Positions 1-5,871 of a DNA stretch of 8,628 nt are shown here, one piece after another (position 1 is the first letter of the stretch; each line of letters starts with the position of its first letter). The position numbers and the translations under genes are program-made. The notes under the pieces were generated by a model. It worked only from the letters and a program-made list of their open reading frames with translations. It was not told where the DNA came from and made no database searches. Source of the DNA: Methanosphaera sp. SHI613 (GTDB lineage Archaea; Methanobacteriota; Methanobacteria; Methanobacteriales; Methanobacteriaceae); contig MVJJ01000136.1 in the NCBI GenBank assembly GCA_003266145.1, positions 1-8,628 on the forward strand, in the 5' to 3' direction.

Positions 1-68
1 TAAAATACTTTTGGCCAAGTCTCAATTCTTTCTTGACTCTCCACGTTTTCATTTGTCCTTTTCTTCAT
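1..68 (-). CDS. Possible 5' end of a divergent gene, cut by the window edge
   Basis: On the minus strand an ATG at 68-66 opens a frame that stays open to the window edge; it begins MKKRTNENVESQ and is rich in Lys, Arg, Glu and Asn, as real coding sequence here is. No ribosome-binding site precedes it, but the TATA-like centre of the palindrome at 90-103 lies about 28 bases upstream, so a leaderless transcript is possible. A second overlapping frame starts at 52 (MKTWRVKKEL) behind an AAAAGGA, and the two cannot both be real. TetR-type genes often face a divergent target gene, which is the main reason to mention it. The product is not recognisable from about 22 residues. Confidence 0.2.
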   Translation of the reverse strand, partial: MKKRTNENVESQERIETWPKVF

Positions 69-76
69 CGATAAAC

Positions 77-84
77 ATATATAA
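77..84 (+). promoter_or_regulatory. TATA-like box of the tetR-type operon
   Basis: ATATATAA lies about 66 bases before the regulator's ATG. In archaea transcription begins about 25 bases beyond the TATA box, here near 105-108, giving a leader of about 40 bases that contains the AAGGAGT ribosome-binding site at 134-140. The region is AT-rich, so the exact box is uncertain. Confidence 0.35.
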
Positions 85-89
85 TTAAT

Positions 90-103
90 TGACTATATAG
101 TCA
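90..103. promoter_or_regulatory. Perfect 14-bp palindrome, likely TetR-type operator
   Basis: TGACTATATAGTCA reads the same on both strands. It sits between the TATA-like box and the predicted transcription start, where a bound dimer would block the basal transcription machinery. TetR-family dimers bind short palindromes and commonly repress their own gene. A second short inverted repeat, ATGAT-T-ATCAT, follows at 109-119. Binding by the adjacent regulator is an inference. Confidence 0.5.
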
Positions 104-146
104 TATATATGATTATCATGATGCTAATCTTTTAAGGAGTAATTTC

Positions 147-701
147 ATGAATGAAAAAAAACAGCGTATAATAGAATCTGGACTAAAACTATTTGGTAAA
201 AAAGGTTATGGTTCTACAACTACCGCCGAAATAGCAAAGGATGCACAGGTAAGTGTTGGAACATTATTCAATTATTATCCTACCAAACAGGAACTGGTCA
301 ATAAACTCTACTTATATGCAAACCGTGATTATTGTGAATATGCAAAAAATCTAAATGAAAAAAAGGATTTCAAACGGGGTATGATTGAGTTATGGTCCAG
401 ATGTATTGATTATGCAATGGAAAATCAAGATACATTCAGATTCCTGTTGATATTCAGAAATTCTCCAGTAATAACTGAGGATACAATTAAACAAATCAAT
501 GATGAATCAATATTCTTCGAACACGTTTATAATAAATTCCGAAAAAGAAATGAAGTAAAGATATACTATGATTTGTTTAGTTATATAATGTTTGGCTGTC
601 TAATAGCAACCCTTGAATTCATAGAAAAAAACCCTGATAAAGACATAGCTCATATAAAAGAGGTATCATTTGATTATCTGTGGGATGGAGTAAACCCATA
701 G
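147..701 (+). CDS. TetR/AcrR-family transcriptional regulator
   Basis: A 184-residue one-component repressor, within the usual TetR-family length. The N-terminal DNA-binding domain covers roughly residues 4-51: helix 1 (RIIESGLKLFGKKGY), then the helix-turn-helix TTTAEIAKDAQVSVGTLFNYY at about 24-44, then the conserved P-x-K-x-x-L segment (PTKQEL, 45-50). The remaining 130 or so residues form a helical, Phe/Tyr-rich ligand and dimer domain, with Cys85 and Cys150 the most visible polar oddities in it. The ligand cannot be told. The ATG is supported by AAGGAGT ending six bases upstream. It is the first gene of an apparent operon with the reductase 37 bases downstream, and the palindrome at 90-103 suggests autorepression. 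The likely job is to control the reductase in response to a small molecule or redox stress; this is inferred from position only. Confidence 0.9.
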   Translation: MNEKKQRIIESGLKLFGKKGYGSTTTAEIAKDAQVSVGTLFNYYPTKQELVNKLYLYANRDYCEYAKNLNEKKDFKRGMIELWSRCIDYAMENQDTFRFLLIFRNSPVITEDTIKQINDESIFFEHVYNKFRKRNEVKIYYDLFSYIMFGCLIATLEFIEKNPDKDIAHIKEVSFDYLWDGVNP

Positions 702-738
702 AGATAATATTTTTTAATTTAATAATAGGTGATTAATT

Positions 739-1896
739 ATGGATAAATTTGCTTTTGGAATGATGCGTCTTCCTCAATTGGATGAAAATGATCCGACAAA
801 GGTGGATGTAGAACAGGTAAAGGAAATGGTGGATGAATTTATTGCTAATGGCGGTAAATACTTCGACACAGCATATCCATACCATAATGGTGTAAGTGAG
901 GATGTACTTAGACAAGCTGTCGTTGAAAGATATCCGAGAGAGGATTTCTATGTAGCAACAAAACTACCTATATTTTCAGTCAATAAACCTGAAGATATGG
1001 AAATGTTCTTCAATCAGCAGCTTGAAAACTGTGGAGTTGACTACTTTGACTATTATCTGATACACAACGTAAATGAGATGACCCATCACGCCGTATATGA
1101 TTATGATTCATTTGAATTTGTAAGACAAAAGAAACGTGAAGGAAAAATCAAACACATGGGTTTTTCATTTCATGACAAACCGGATGCACTAGTTGAGGCA
1201 TTGGAGGCATTTCCTGACTGTGACTTCGTTCAACTGCAGATAAACTATCTTGACTGGGAAAGTTCATCAGTCGAGTCAAAAAAATGTTATGAAATAGCAT
1301 GCGAATATAACAAGCCTGTTATTGTAATGGAACCAGTCAAGGGTGGAGCATTAGCCAATCTACCAGAAAAGGCTGAAGAAATATTCAAAGAATATGATGA
1401 AAATGCCGAAAACGTATCATGGGCATTAAGATTCTGCAATGACTTGGAAAATGTGTTTATGATATTAAATGGTGTAAGTAGCATTGAACAGATGAAAAGC
1501 AGCATCAATATCTTCAAGGACATACAACCCTTAACTGAAGATGAACACGAAGTGATTAAGAAGGTAACCGGTATAGTAAATGATTTAACACCGATCAAGT
1601 GTACCGAGTGTAACTACTGTATAGAACATTGTCCTGAAAATATTCCAATATCCAAGTACTTCTCAATATACAACACAAATCATATCAATAAAACACAGGG
1701 TGGAGATCCATTAAATGCACCAGTATCTTATCTTGTGCTGGCTCAAAGCGATGAACACGGTGCTGCAGGTGATTGTATCGAATGTAAGGCTTGTGAAAAA
1801 TACTGTCCACAACACTTGGAGATACATCAACTATTAAAAGATGTTGATAATGAATTAAATGATCATATGATGAGGGAATTCTTATCAACAGATTAA
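739..1896 (+). CDS. Aldo/keto reductase with C-terminal two-[4Fe-4S] ferredoxin domain
   Basis: A 385-residue predicted oxidoreductase of the iron-sulfur aldo/keto reductase type (the COG1453-like group common in methanogens and clostridia). Residues 1 to about 270 form the TIM-barrel reductase. The family's catalytic tetrad is visible as Asp43 and Tyr48 (FDTAYPYHNG), Lys75 (VATK) and His109 (YYLIH). The C-terminal part holds two cysteine motifs: CTECNYCIEHCP at 288-299, and CIECKACEKYCP at 346-357. Both are C-x2-C-x2-C-x3-C-P, the pattern of a bacterial-type 2[4Fe-4S] ferredoxin. The cytosolic enzyme probably passes electrons between an iron-sulfur donor and a carbonyl substrate; the substrate is unknown. 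The start is well fixed by AGGTGAT at 727-733, five bases before the ATG. It lies 37 bases behind the TetR-type gene and is presumably its target. Length and all motifs look intact. Confidence 0.92.
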   Translation: MDKFAFGMMRLPQLDENDPTKVDVEQVKEMVDEFIANGGKYFDTAYPYHNGVSEDVLRQAVVERYPREDFYVATKLPIFSVNKPEDMEMFFNQQLENCGVDYFDYYLIHNVNEMTHHAVYDYDSFEFVRQKKREGKIKHMGFSFHDKPDALVEALEAFPDCDFVQLQINYLDWESSSVESKKCYEIACEYNKPVIVMEPVKGGALANLPEKAEEIFKEYDENAENVSWALRFCNDLENVFMILNGVSSIEQMKSSINIFKDIQPLTEDEHEVIKKVTGIVNDLTPIKCTECNYCIEHCPENIPISKYFSIYNTNHINKTQGGDPLNAPVSYLVLAQSDEHGAAGDCIECKACEKYCPQHLEIHQLLKDVDNELNDHMMREFLSTD

Positions 1897-1921
1897 ACAG
1901 TCTTTTAGAGTAATTACTTTA

Positions 1922-1937
1922 CTTTACCCTTTTTTTT
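1922..1937 (+). terminator. Oligo-T terminator of the regulator-reductase operon
   Basis: TTTACCC followed by a run of eight T (1930-1937) begins 25 bases after the reductase stop codon. No hairpin precedes it, which fits archaeal intrinsic termination on T-runs. Confidence 0.55.
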
Positions 1938-2084
1938 GTTCGGGATGGCAATCCTACAAATATTTTATCTACTTTTTTTATTATTTAATTTTATATGTTG
2001 GAATTATGTATTTGAGACTTAATCAAAGATTTTTAAGAAAAAAATAGTAAATTAATACATTTTTTTCTCAAATCCTAGACATTT

Positions 2085-2177
2085 TTTAGAGATTCATGAT
2101 GTGATAAGTTTCCTTAATACATAGCCCCCCTCCTGTCTCTAAAGGACATCCAGGCATGAATGGTAGGAGTCCTTGTC
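2085..2177. other. GC-rich inverted-repeat patch in the convergent intergenic space
   Basis: The 284-base gap between the reductase and the next minus-strand gene has no convincing gene. Within it, 2121-2177 is 30/57 G+C by count, far above the surrounding AT-rich DNA. Several complementary segments overlap it: TTTAGAGA (2085-2092) with TCTCTAAA (2136-2143); CTCCT (2130-2134) with AGGAG (2165-2169); AAGGAC (2142-2147) with GTCCTT (2169-2174), enclosing CCA/TGG. These are competing pairings rather than one long hairpin. In an AT-rich genome such a patch can mark a structured RNA, either a small RNA or the 3' untranslated end of the minus-strand gene ending at 2181. The strand is undecided. On the minus strand a T-run lies at 2044-2038, a possible end point. 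Confidence 0.35.
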
Positions 2178-2180
2178 TTC

Positions 2181-2771
2181 TTAATGATAATATCTATTCT
2201 GATACTTCAGTATCACTTTGTTCCCTTGATATTTGTTTGTTGGTGATTTTTTATGTAATTCTAGGTTTTGTACAGTATAAATTATATCTTGAACATCTTT
2301 GATGCTTATTTGATATTTATCATTAAATATTAGTTTGACCAGTTCACCTATGTTGTGATTTTTTCGGTAATTTTTTAAGCATTTTGTCACTAATTCCATT
2401 TTTGCTTGTGTACGTTTAATTTCTGATTTGGATAGATTTACTTTTGGTTGGGGTGTGTCGTTGCTTACTTTTGGTCCTTTAATATGTAATGTGTTGTTAG
2501 ATGTAGTATTATTGGTGTTGTTATTGATTTGGATAGGCGTTATATTTGTTTTAGGTTCCGGTAGTACTTTATCATTAATGTCTGTTCTTTTATCATTAGC
2601 TTCTGGTGTTGGATAGTTAACATCGGCATGGGCATTTATTTGTTGTTCGTCTGGCAGGTGACTTGGTGTATCATCAATGTAGGATGAGTTATTGTCAGTT
2701 GCTGATACACATCCAATTCCAATCATCGTGATGAATAATAAACATATTGGGATTATAATTTTTTTATTCAT
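2181..2771 (-). CDS. Secreted or membrane-anchored protein of unknown function
   Basis: I do not recognise this 196-residue protein. It has an N-terminal signal peptide (Lys3-Lys4, hydrophobic 5-20, probable cleavage after VSA at 22-24). A long disordered Asn/Thr/Pro/Asp-rich linker follows (about 26-111, including NNNTNNTTSNN, with several N-x-T/S sequons). It ends in a compact Lys-rich, probably helical C-terminal domain (about 112-196, NLSKSEIKRT onward). Cys21 lies in IGIGC, which is not a good lipobox, so a lipid anchor is doubtful. I take the ATG at 2771. A GTG three codons upstream (2780) keeps the frame open, but it is itself part of the AAGTGAT ribosome-binding site, which is spaced as in neighbouring genes. 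The gene follows argG by 341 bases and probably has its own promoter. Role in the envelope is likely; nothing more can be said. Confidence 0.7.
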   Translation of the reverse strand: MNKKIIIPICLLFITMIGIGCVSATDNNSSYIDDTPSHLPDEQQINAHADVNYPTPEANDKRTDINDKVLPEPKTNITPIQINNNTNNTTSNNTLHIKGPKVSNDTPQPKVNLSKSEIKRTQAKMELVTKCLKNYRKNHNIGELVKLIFNDKYQISIKDVQDIIYTVQNLELHKKSPTNKYQGNKVILKYQNRYYH

Positions 2772-3080
2772 TTTTATCACTTCACTTTTTTAGTTTTGTT
2801 TTTGTGCACTACACACTTAATTATTGATATAGTGAAGGTCATGTATAACGTTTTTAGACTGTAAGTACTCATTTACATTATAAAAATGCTATTAAATAAC
2901 GTATAATGATATTTGGTATAATTACATTCTATTTAGACCTTAAATACATTTATTGAATGCTTTAAATGGATAACAAAATCTAAAAAAAACTAATAAATCT
3001 AAGCTAAAAAATAGAATAAATAGTAAAATATTAATCGAGCCAAGGAATAATTCTTCATTATAGTAATTCCGGGAAATTTT
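2772..3080 (-). promoter_or_regulatory. Upstream region of the secreted-protein gene
   Basis: About 310 AT-rich bases without a supported gene. Two TATA-like candidates face the secreted-protein gene: TTTTTATAATG (minus strand of about 2876-2886) and CACTATATCAAT (about 2823-2834). A loose direct repeat beginning TTTAGAC occurs at about 2853 and 2933. No operator can be named. Confidence 0.3.
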
Positions 3081-3110
3081 CTAAAAAAATAAAAAGAGTG
3101 GGAGTTGGGG
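3081..3110 (-). terminator. C-rich plus T-run terminator of argG
   Basis: Read on the minus strand, just after the argG stop, CCCCAACTCCCACTC is followed by TTTTTATTTTTTTAG. There is no hairpin. The same C-rich-then-T pattern occurs in the two direct repeats at 4429 and 8470, so it looks like this organism's usual terminator form. Confidence 0.6.
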
Positions 3111-3112
3111 TA

Positions 3113-4297
3113 TTATTCTTTTTTACATACTTTTGAGTATTCTGCCCCTTGTATGTCATGGTATTTTACCATACCAATCATTTCTCTCTGGTCGATTAAT
3201 TCCTTGTCTTCAAAGGATACTGTGTCTTCATTGTATATTGCACATGCTGATTTTTTGGTAATTACTTTCATTGATCCTTTGTGTAATCTTACTTCAACGC
3301 AGCCGTTTACTCTTCTTTGCATGTGGTCATTTACAACATCCAGGTCTTCTCTTAATGGTTCATTCCATAATCCGTTGTATACTAGTTCGGCGTAGGTTTG
3401 ACTTAGGTTTTCAGCGAATTTTATTTCCTTTCTACTGAATATAAGTTTTTCTAAAGCTGAGTGTGCTGTTATAAGTAGAATAGCTCCAGGGGTTTCATAG
3501 TTTTCTCTTGATTTTAATCCTATGATTCTGTCTTCTATCATGTCGATTCTACCGATTCCATGTTCACCGGCTATGGCATTTGCTTTTCTGATAAGACTTA
3601 CAGGGTCAAGTTCTTCATCATCAATAGCTACTGGTTCACCGTTTTTGAATGTTATCTTAACTATTTGAGGTTCATCAGGTGCATCGATTGTTGATTTGGT
3701 CCAAGCGTAGATATCTTCAGGAGCGGCTGTTGCAGGGTCTTCTAGTAGGCCGCCTTCTATTGATCTGCCCCATAGGTTTTCATCTATACTGTATATTTTT
3801 TCTGATGGTAATGGTATTCCATGTTCCTTTGCATATTCCTGTTCTTCTGTTCTTGTAAGGTTATAGTCTCTTACAGGTGCTACGATGTCTATGTCTGACT
3901 CTGATCTTATAGTAGCTTCAAATCTGAATTGGTCATTACCTTTTCCGGTACAGCCGTGTGCTATTGTTGTAGCATTTTCTTTTTTAGCTATTTCAACAAT
4001 TTTTTTTGCAATAAGTGGTCTTGCAAATGCTGTACTTAATGGGTATCCTTCATATAATGCGTTTGTTTTTATACATCTGAATGCATAATCTTTTGCAAAT
4101 TCCTCTTTTGCATCTATTGTGTAGTGTTTTGCTGAACCGATTTTTTCTGCAGCTTTTTGTGGTCTTTCTATTTCATCTTCTGGCTGACCTACATCTACAC
4201 ATGCTGTGATTACTTCCATGTCATATTTTTCTTCTAATAATTTTACACATACGGAGGTGTCTAATCCTCCACTAAAAGCTAGTACTACTTTATCCAT
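3113..4297 (-). CDS. argG: Argininosuccinate synthase
   Basis: A 394-residue cytosolic enzyme that joins citrulline and aspartate, using ATP, to give argininosuccinate, AMP and pyrophosphate, the next-to-last step of arginine synthesis. The ATP-binding P-loop of the N-type ATP pyrophosphatase fold is at residues 7-15 (AFSGGLDTS). The substrate-site segment GYPLSTAFARPLIAKK is at 84-99, and the second family signature GCTGKGNDQFRFE at 115-127, where Phe124 replaces the more usual Val. The C-terminal synthetase and oligomerisation region is complete, and the length matches the family. The start is fixed by AGGTGAA four bases before the ATG (minus strand of 4301-4307). It is transcribed alone: its own promoter lies upstream and its own terminator follows. 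The lyase gene argH is not in the window. A surface-protein operon lies upstream on the same strand, separated by a repeat with a terminator. Confidence 0.98.
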   Translation of the reverse strand: MDKVVLAFSGGLDTSVCVKLLEEKYDMEVITACVDVGQPEDEIERPQKAAEKIGSAKHYTIDAKEEFAKDYAFRCIKTNALYEGYPLSTAFARPLIAKKIVEIAKKENATTIAHGCTGKGNDQFRFEATIRSESDIDIVAPVRDYNLTRTEEQEYAKEHGIPLPSEKIYSIDENLWGRSIEGGLLEDPATAAPEDIYAWTKSTIDAPDEPQIVKITFKNGEPVAIDDEELDPVSLIRKANAIAGEHGIGRIDMIEDRIIGLKSRENYETPGAILLITAHSALEKLIFSRKEIKFAENLSQTYAELVYNGLWNEPLREDLDVVNDHMQRRVNGCVEVRLHKGSMKVITKKSACAIYNEDTVSFEDKELIDQREMIGMVKYHDIQGAEYSKVCKKE

Positions 4298-4300
4298 TAT

Positions 4301-4341
4301 TTCACCTTTATTTTTTTGGTTTTGATTATTTTTATATATTA
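4301..4341 (-). promoter_or_regulatory. argG promoter and ribosome-binding site
   Basis: On the minus strand AATATATAAAA (about 4330-4340) is a good archaeal TATA box. Start of transcription about 25 bases on would fall near 4309, leaving a very short leader that contains AGGTGAA (4307-4301). Further upstream is a perfect AT-only palindrome, ATATATTAATATAT (4374-4387), which could be an operator or simply AT-rich sequence. Confidence 0.5.
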
Positions 4342-4431
4342 AATTGAATTGACTTTTTTATTATAAATTTAGTATATATTAATATATGTTCTTGATTTCT
4401 ATTAAATTATACCTTTAACTATCGGGTCGAC

Positions 4432-4461
4432 TCTTTAAAAAATTAGGGGGGATGGGGTTTT
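4432..4461 (-). terminator. C-rich plus T-run terminator in repeat copy A
   Basis: Minus strand: AAAACCCCATCCCCCC, then TAATTTTTTAAAGAG. It would end transcripts coming from the surface-protein operon before they reach argG. It matches the equivalent site in copy B with two changes. Confidence 0.5.
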
Positions 4462-4501
4462 TGAGTAATACATTCTTTGTTTATTTTGTATCTTTCTTTT
4501 T

Positions 4502-4564
4502 TTAAGGTATTCTTGCCAGTCTTCCTTCCTTTGTTTTATATTTTCTTTTATATTTCTTAGACAT
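4502..4564 (-). pseudogene. Frameshifted copy of the basic mini-ORF
   Basis: The first 19 codons match the mini-ORF in copy B except for Lys12 and Ala17 (Asn and Val there). One base is missing after ATA at codon 19, where copy B reads ATA-CAC and this copy reads ATA-CCT-TAA. The frame therefore ends after 20 residues (MSKKYKRKYKTKEGRLARIP). Restoring the base would let it run into the terminator, so the 3' half has also diverged. No ribosome-binding site precedes the ATG. It may be a decayed gene, or a non-coding repeat that looks coding. Confidence 0.35.
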
Positions 4565-4579
4565 TGTTTTGGAGAAAAA

Positions 4580-4751
4580 AATTTTCGATTCTATTCTTCT
4601 AGTGTGACATGTTTGAGTTTTTGGTGTATAATTTAAAGCTTATGAAGTTGTTTTTGTTATCTGTTTTTTGATGATTGTCATCATGATTACTCACTATAAT
4701 TATCATTATCTAGTGTTTCATAGGATTTATGCAATCAAACTAAACTGGATT
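4580..4751. other. Intergenic segment with a short hairpin
   Basis: No supported gene. A perfect 6-bp stem with a 3-base loop lies at 4669-4683 (TGATGA-TTG-TCATCA), 3' of the 51-residue membrane-protein gene on the minus strand; it is not followed by a T-run, so it is not an obvious terminator. The T-run nearest on the minus strand is at about 4583-4574, at the edge of repeat copy A. Confidence 0.3.
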
Positions 4752-4907
4752 TTATTTTTTATTCCGTTTATTTACAACTATGGTTAACAACGACAATGAA
4801 ATGATTATCATACAGTCATAGAATATATCCAATTGAAAAACAATCATAATTACAAGAGCGATTAGTGAAAGAATTTCAATTAGAAATTTATCATACTTTG
4901 TGTTCAT
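4752..4907 (-). CDS. Tiny two-helix membrane protein (51 residues)
   Basis: I do not recognise the family. The 51-residue product starts MNTKYDKFL, has a hydrophobic helix at about 9-25 (IEILSLIALVIMIVF), a short loop with Asp27 and Asp31, a second helix at about 33-46 (MIIISLSLLTIVV) and a basic tail NKRNKK. By the positive-inside rule both ends should face the cytoplasm. The start is well supported: GTGAT precedes the ATG by four to five bases and borrows the final G of the preceding gene's TAG stop. The gap to that gene is 8 bases, so the two are translationally coupled. It is the last gene of the surface-protein operon. A partner, chaperone or immunity role for the upstream secreted protein is possible but not shown. 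Confidence 0.7.
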   Translation of the reverse strand: MNTKYDKFLIEILSLIALVIMIVFQLDIFYDCMIIISLSLLTIVVNKRNKK

Positions 4908-4915
4908 AGAAATCA

Positions 4916-5077
4916 CTACTCATTGGTTATGTACATTAAAAAACATGCAACAATACCTATTACCATTATAGGTAAATTTTCATAACTTCCTGTTTTAAAA
5001 TAATGATAAATACCTAAAATTAGGCAAAATATCGTCAAACATAGCGTAAAAATAATTTCTATTTTTAAAACTCTCAT
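4916..5077 (-). CDS. Tiny two-helix membrane protein (53 residues)
   Basis: The family is not recognised. The 53-residue product starts MRVLKIEII, has a hydrophobic helix at about 6-24 (including Cys13 and Cys18), a polar loop HYFKTGSYENLP at 25-36, and a second helix at about 37-50 (IMVIGIVACFLMYI), ending TNE. The ribosome-binding site AGGTGA is encoded by the last sense codons (GGT GAA) of the upstream gene, and the ATG is 2 bases after that gene's TAA, so translation is tightly coupled. It shares layout, but no clear sequence identity, with the 51-residue protein that follows. Such pairs of tiny membrane proteins behind a large secreted protein are unusual. They could protect the cell from, or help anchor or export, that protein. 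Confidence 0.75.
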   Translation of the reverse strand: MRVLKIEIIFTLCLTIFCLILGIYHYFKTGSYENLPIMVIGIVACFLMYITNE

Positions 5078-5079
5078 AT

Positions 5080-5820
5080 TTATTCACCTGTTTTATTTGT
5101 TAAAAGATTATGCATATGTTCAATCTCCAATGATTGAACTTTACTTTTACAATAATTATCTGCAATACCGTATGCTGAATTATAACCTGACTGGTCAATT
5201 GTTGCTGTTACTGTTGTTTTAAACAATTGTGAATTTGTAGTTGCTTTTGATATTTTCATTATATTTTTAGCAGCAGTTAGTTCTCCTCCACCAACAGCTG
5301 CTAATGTTACGGATAATGCACCTTCACAGAAGATCTGTGGATTTGTCAAATCATCTAGTGAATTTGCACCGGCAGCATGGAAACATGCTGTTGCACCAGT
5401 AACAAATAATGCTGCCCCAATAACTGGAATAGCCGTACCTCCAGAAGCAAATATTAACATTACTCCTGCGGTAACTGCCATACTTCCTGCACTATCTTCT
5501 ACAAAACTGCCGACCTCCGAAAATATCTTATCCCATATCTCATCTTCTGACACAGTTTTATTCTTCTTAACAGTTACTTCATAAACTTTTCCAGTAGAAT
5601 GCACAATATTATCTGTTTTTTCATCATGATAACAACCACCTTCACCTTCAGTTCCTTCGGCTCCTTTAAGAAATTCATTCAAATGAATATTATTATATTG
5701 CAATTCTGAATTTAAATATGCTTTAGCTATTCCTGTTGTCATGTCCAATTCAATATAATATTTGCTATTGGTTGTAGTAATATTCATTATATTAGTATCA
5801 TTGTAGAAAGTGAATGTCAT
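5080..5820 (-). CDS. C-terminal part of the surface protein, separated by an in-frame stop
   Basis: As an ORF from the first ATG this is 246 residues, but the open frame runs on upstream for 17 more codons (VTSSILEFLNDAKQLKT) to the TAA at 5874-5872, in the same frame as the large surface protein. No GGTGA-type site precedes the ATG. It is therefore best read as the detached C-terminus of that protein. It has beta-strand-like sequence at 1-50, a Gly/Glu-rich bend (GAEGTEGEGG, 53-62), a charged helix at 85-109, and a hydrophobic Ala/Gly-rich stretch at 111-150 able to span or insert into a membrane. A second Ala/Gly-rich segment (167-184) and a basic/polar tail follow. It lacks a signal peptide of its own, so if made alone it could not be secreted by the Sec route. 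The hydrophobic Ala/Gly layout resembles C-terminal regions of methanogen adhesin-like proteins and, loosely, pre-toxin domains. Its last codons carry the ribosome-binding site of the next gene. Confidence 0.65.
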   Translation of the reverse strand: MTFTFYNDTNIMNITTTNSKYYIELDMTTGIAKAYLNSELQYNNIHLNEFLKGAEGTEGEGGCYHDEKTDNIVHSTGKVYEVTVKKNKTVSEDEIWDKIFSEVGSFVEDSAGSMAVTAGVMLIFASGGTAIPVIGAALFVTGATACFHAAGANSLDDLTNPQIFCEGALSVTLAAVGGGELTAAKNIMKISKATTNSQLFKTTVTATIDQSGYNSAYGIADNYCKSKVQSLEIEHMHNLLTNKTGE

Positions 5821-5871
5821 AGTTTTTAACTGTTTTGCATCATTTAAAAATTCCAGTATTGATGAAGTAAC

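Larger units (their letters stand above)
4429..4579. repeat. Direct repeat, copy A (left flank of the surface-protein operon)
   Basis: About 151 bases match copy B at 8470-8628 in the same orientation. The outer blocks are nearly identical: the first 34 bases differ at 2 positions, and the last 73 (4507-4579) differ at 2. The middle is diverged and 8 bases shorter (44 against 52). Copy A lies between the operon's small membrane-protein genes and argG. It contains a minus-strand C-rich/T-run terminator and a broken mini-ORF. Identity past 4579 cannot be judged because copy B runs off the window. No inverted ends or transposase are visible. Confidence 0.85.

Noticed and set aside
2..88. Plus-strand open frame from the window edge to TAA at 88
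   Set aside because: Its Ser/Phe-rich product looks like a shadow of the Lys/Glu-rich minus-strand frame.
1287..1598. Minus-strand 103-residue frame inside the aldo/keto reductase
   Set aside because: It lies wholly within a gene with all catalytic and cysteine motifs, has no ribosome-binding site and resembles no family.
2998..3057. Minus-strand 19-residue hydrophobic frame (MKNYSLARLIFYY)
   Set aside because: It is too short and has no ribosome-binding site; it lies downstream of the argG terminator.
4374..4387. AT-only 14-bp palindrome upstream of argG as a definite operator
   Set aside because: A low-complexity TA sequence often makes chance palindromes in such AT-rich DNA; noted only in the promoter entry.
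4669..4690. C/D-box small RNA (ATGATGA on the minus strand)
   Set aside because: No CTGA D box at a suitable distance downstream.
4671..4787. Plus-strand 38-residue frame starting MIVIMITHYNY
   Set aside because: It has no ribosome-binding site, overlaps the end of the well-supported 51-residue minus-strand gene, and has an odd His/Tyr-rich composition.
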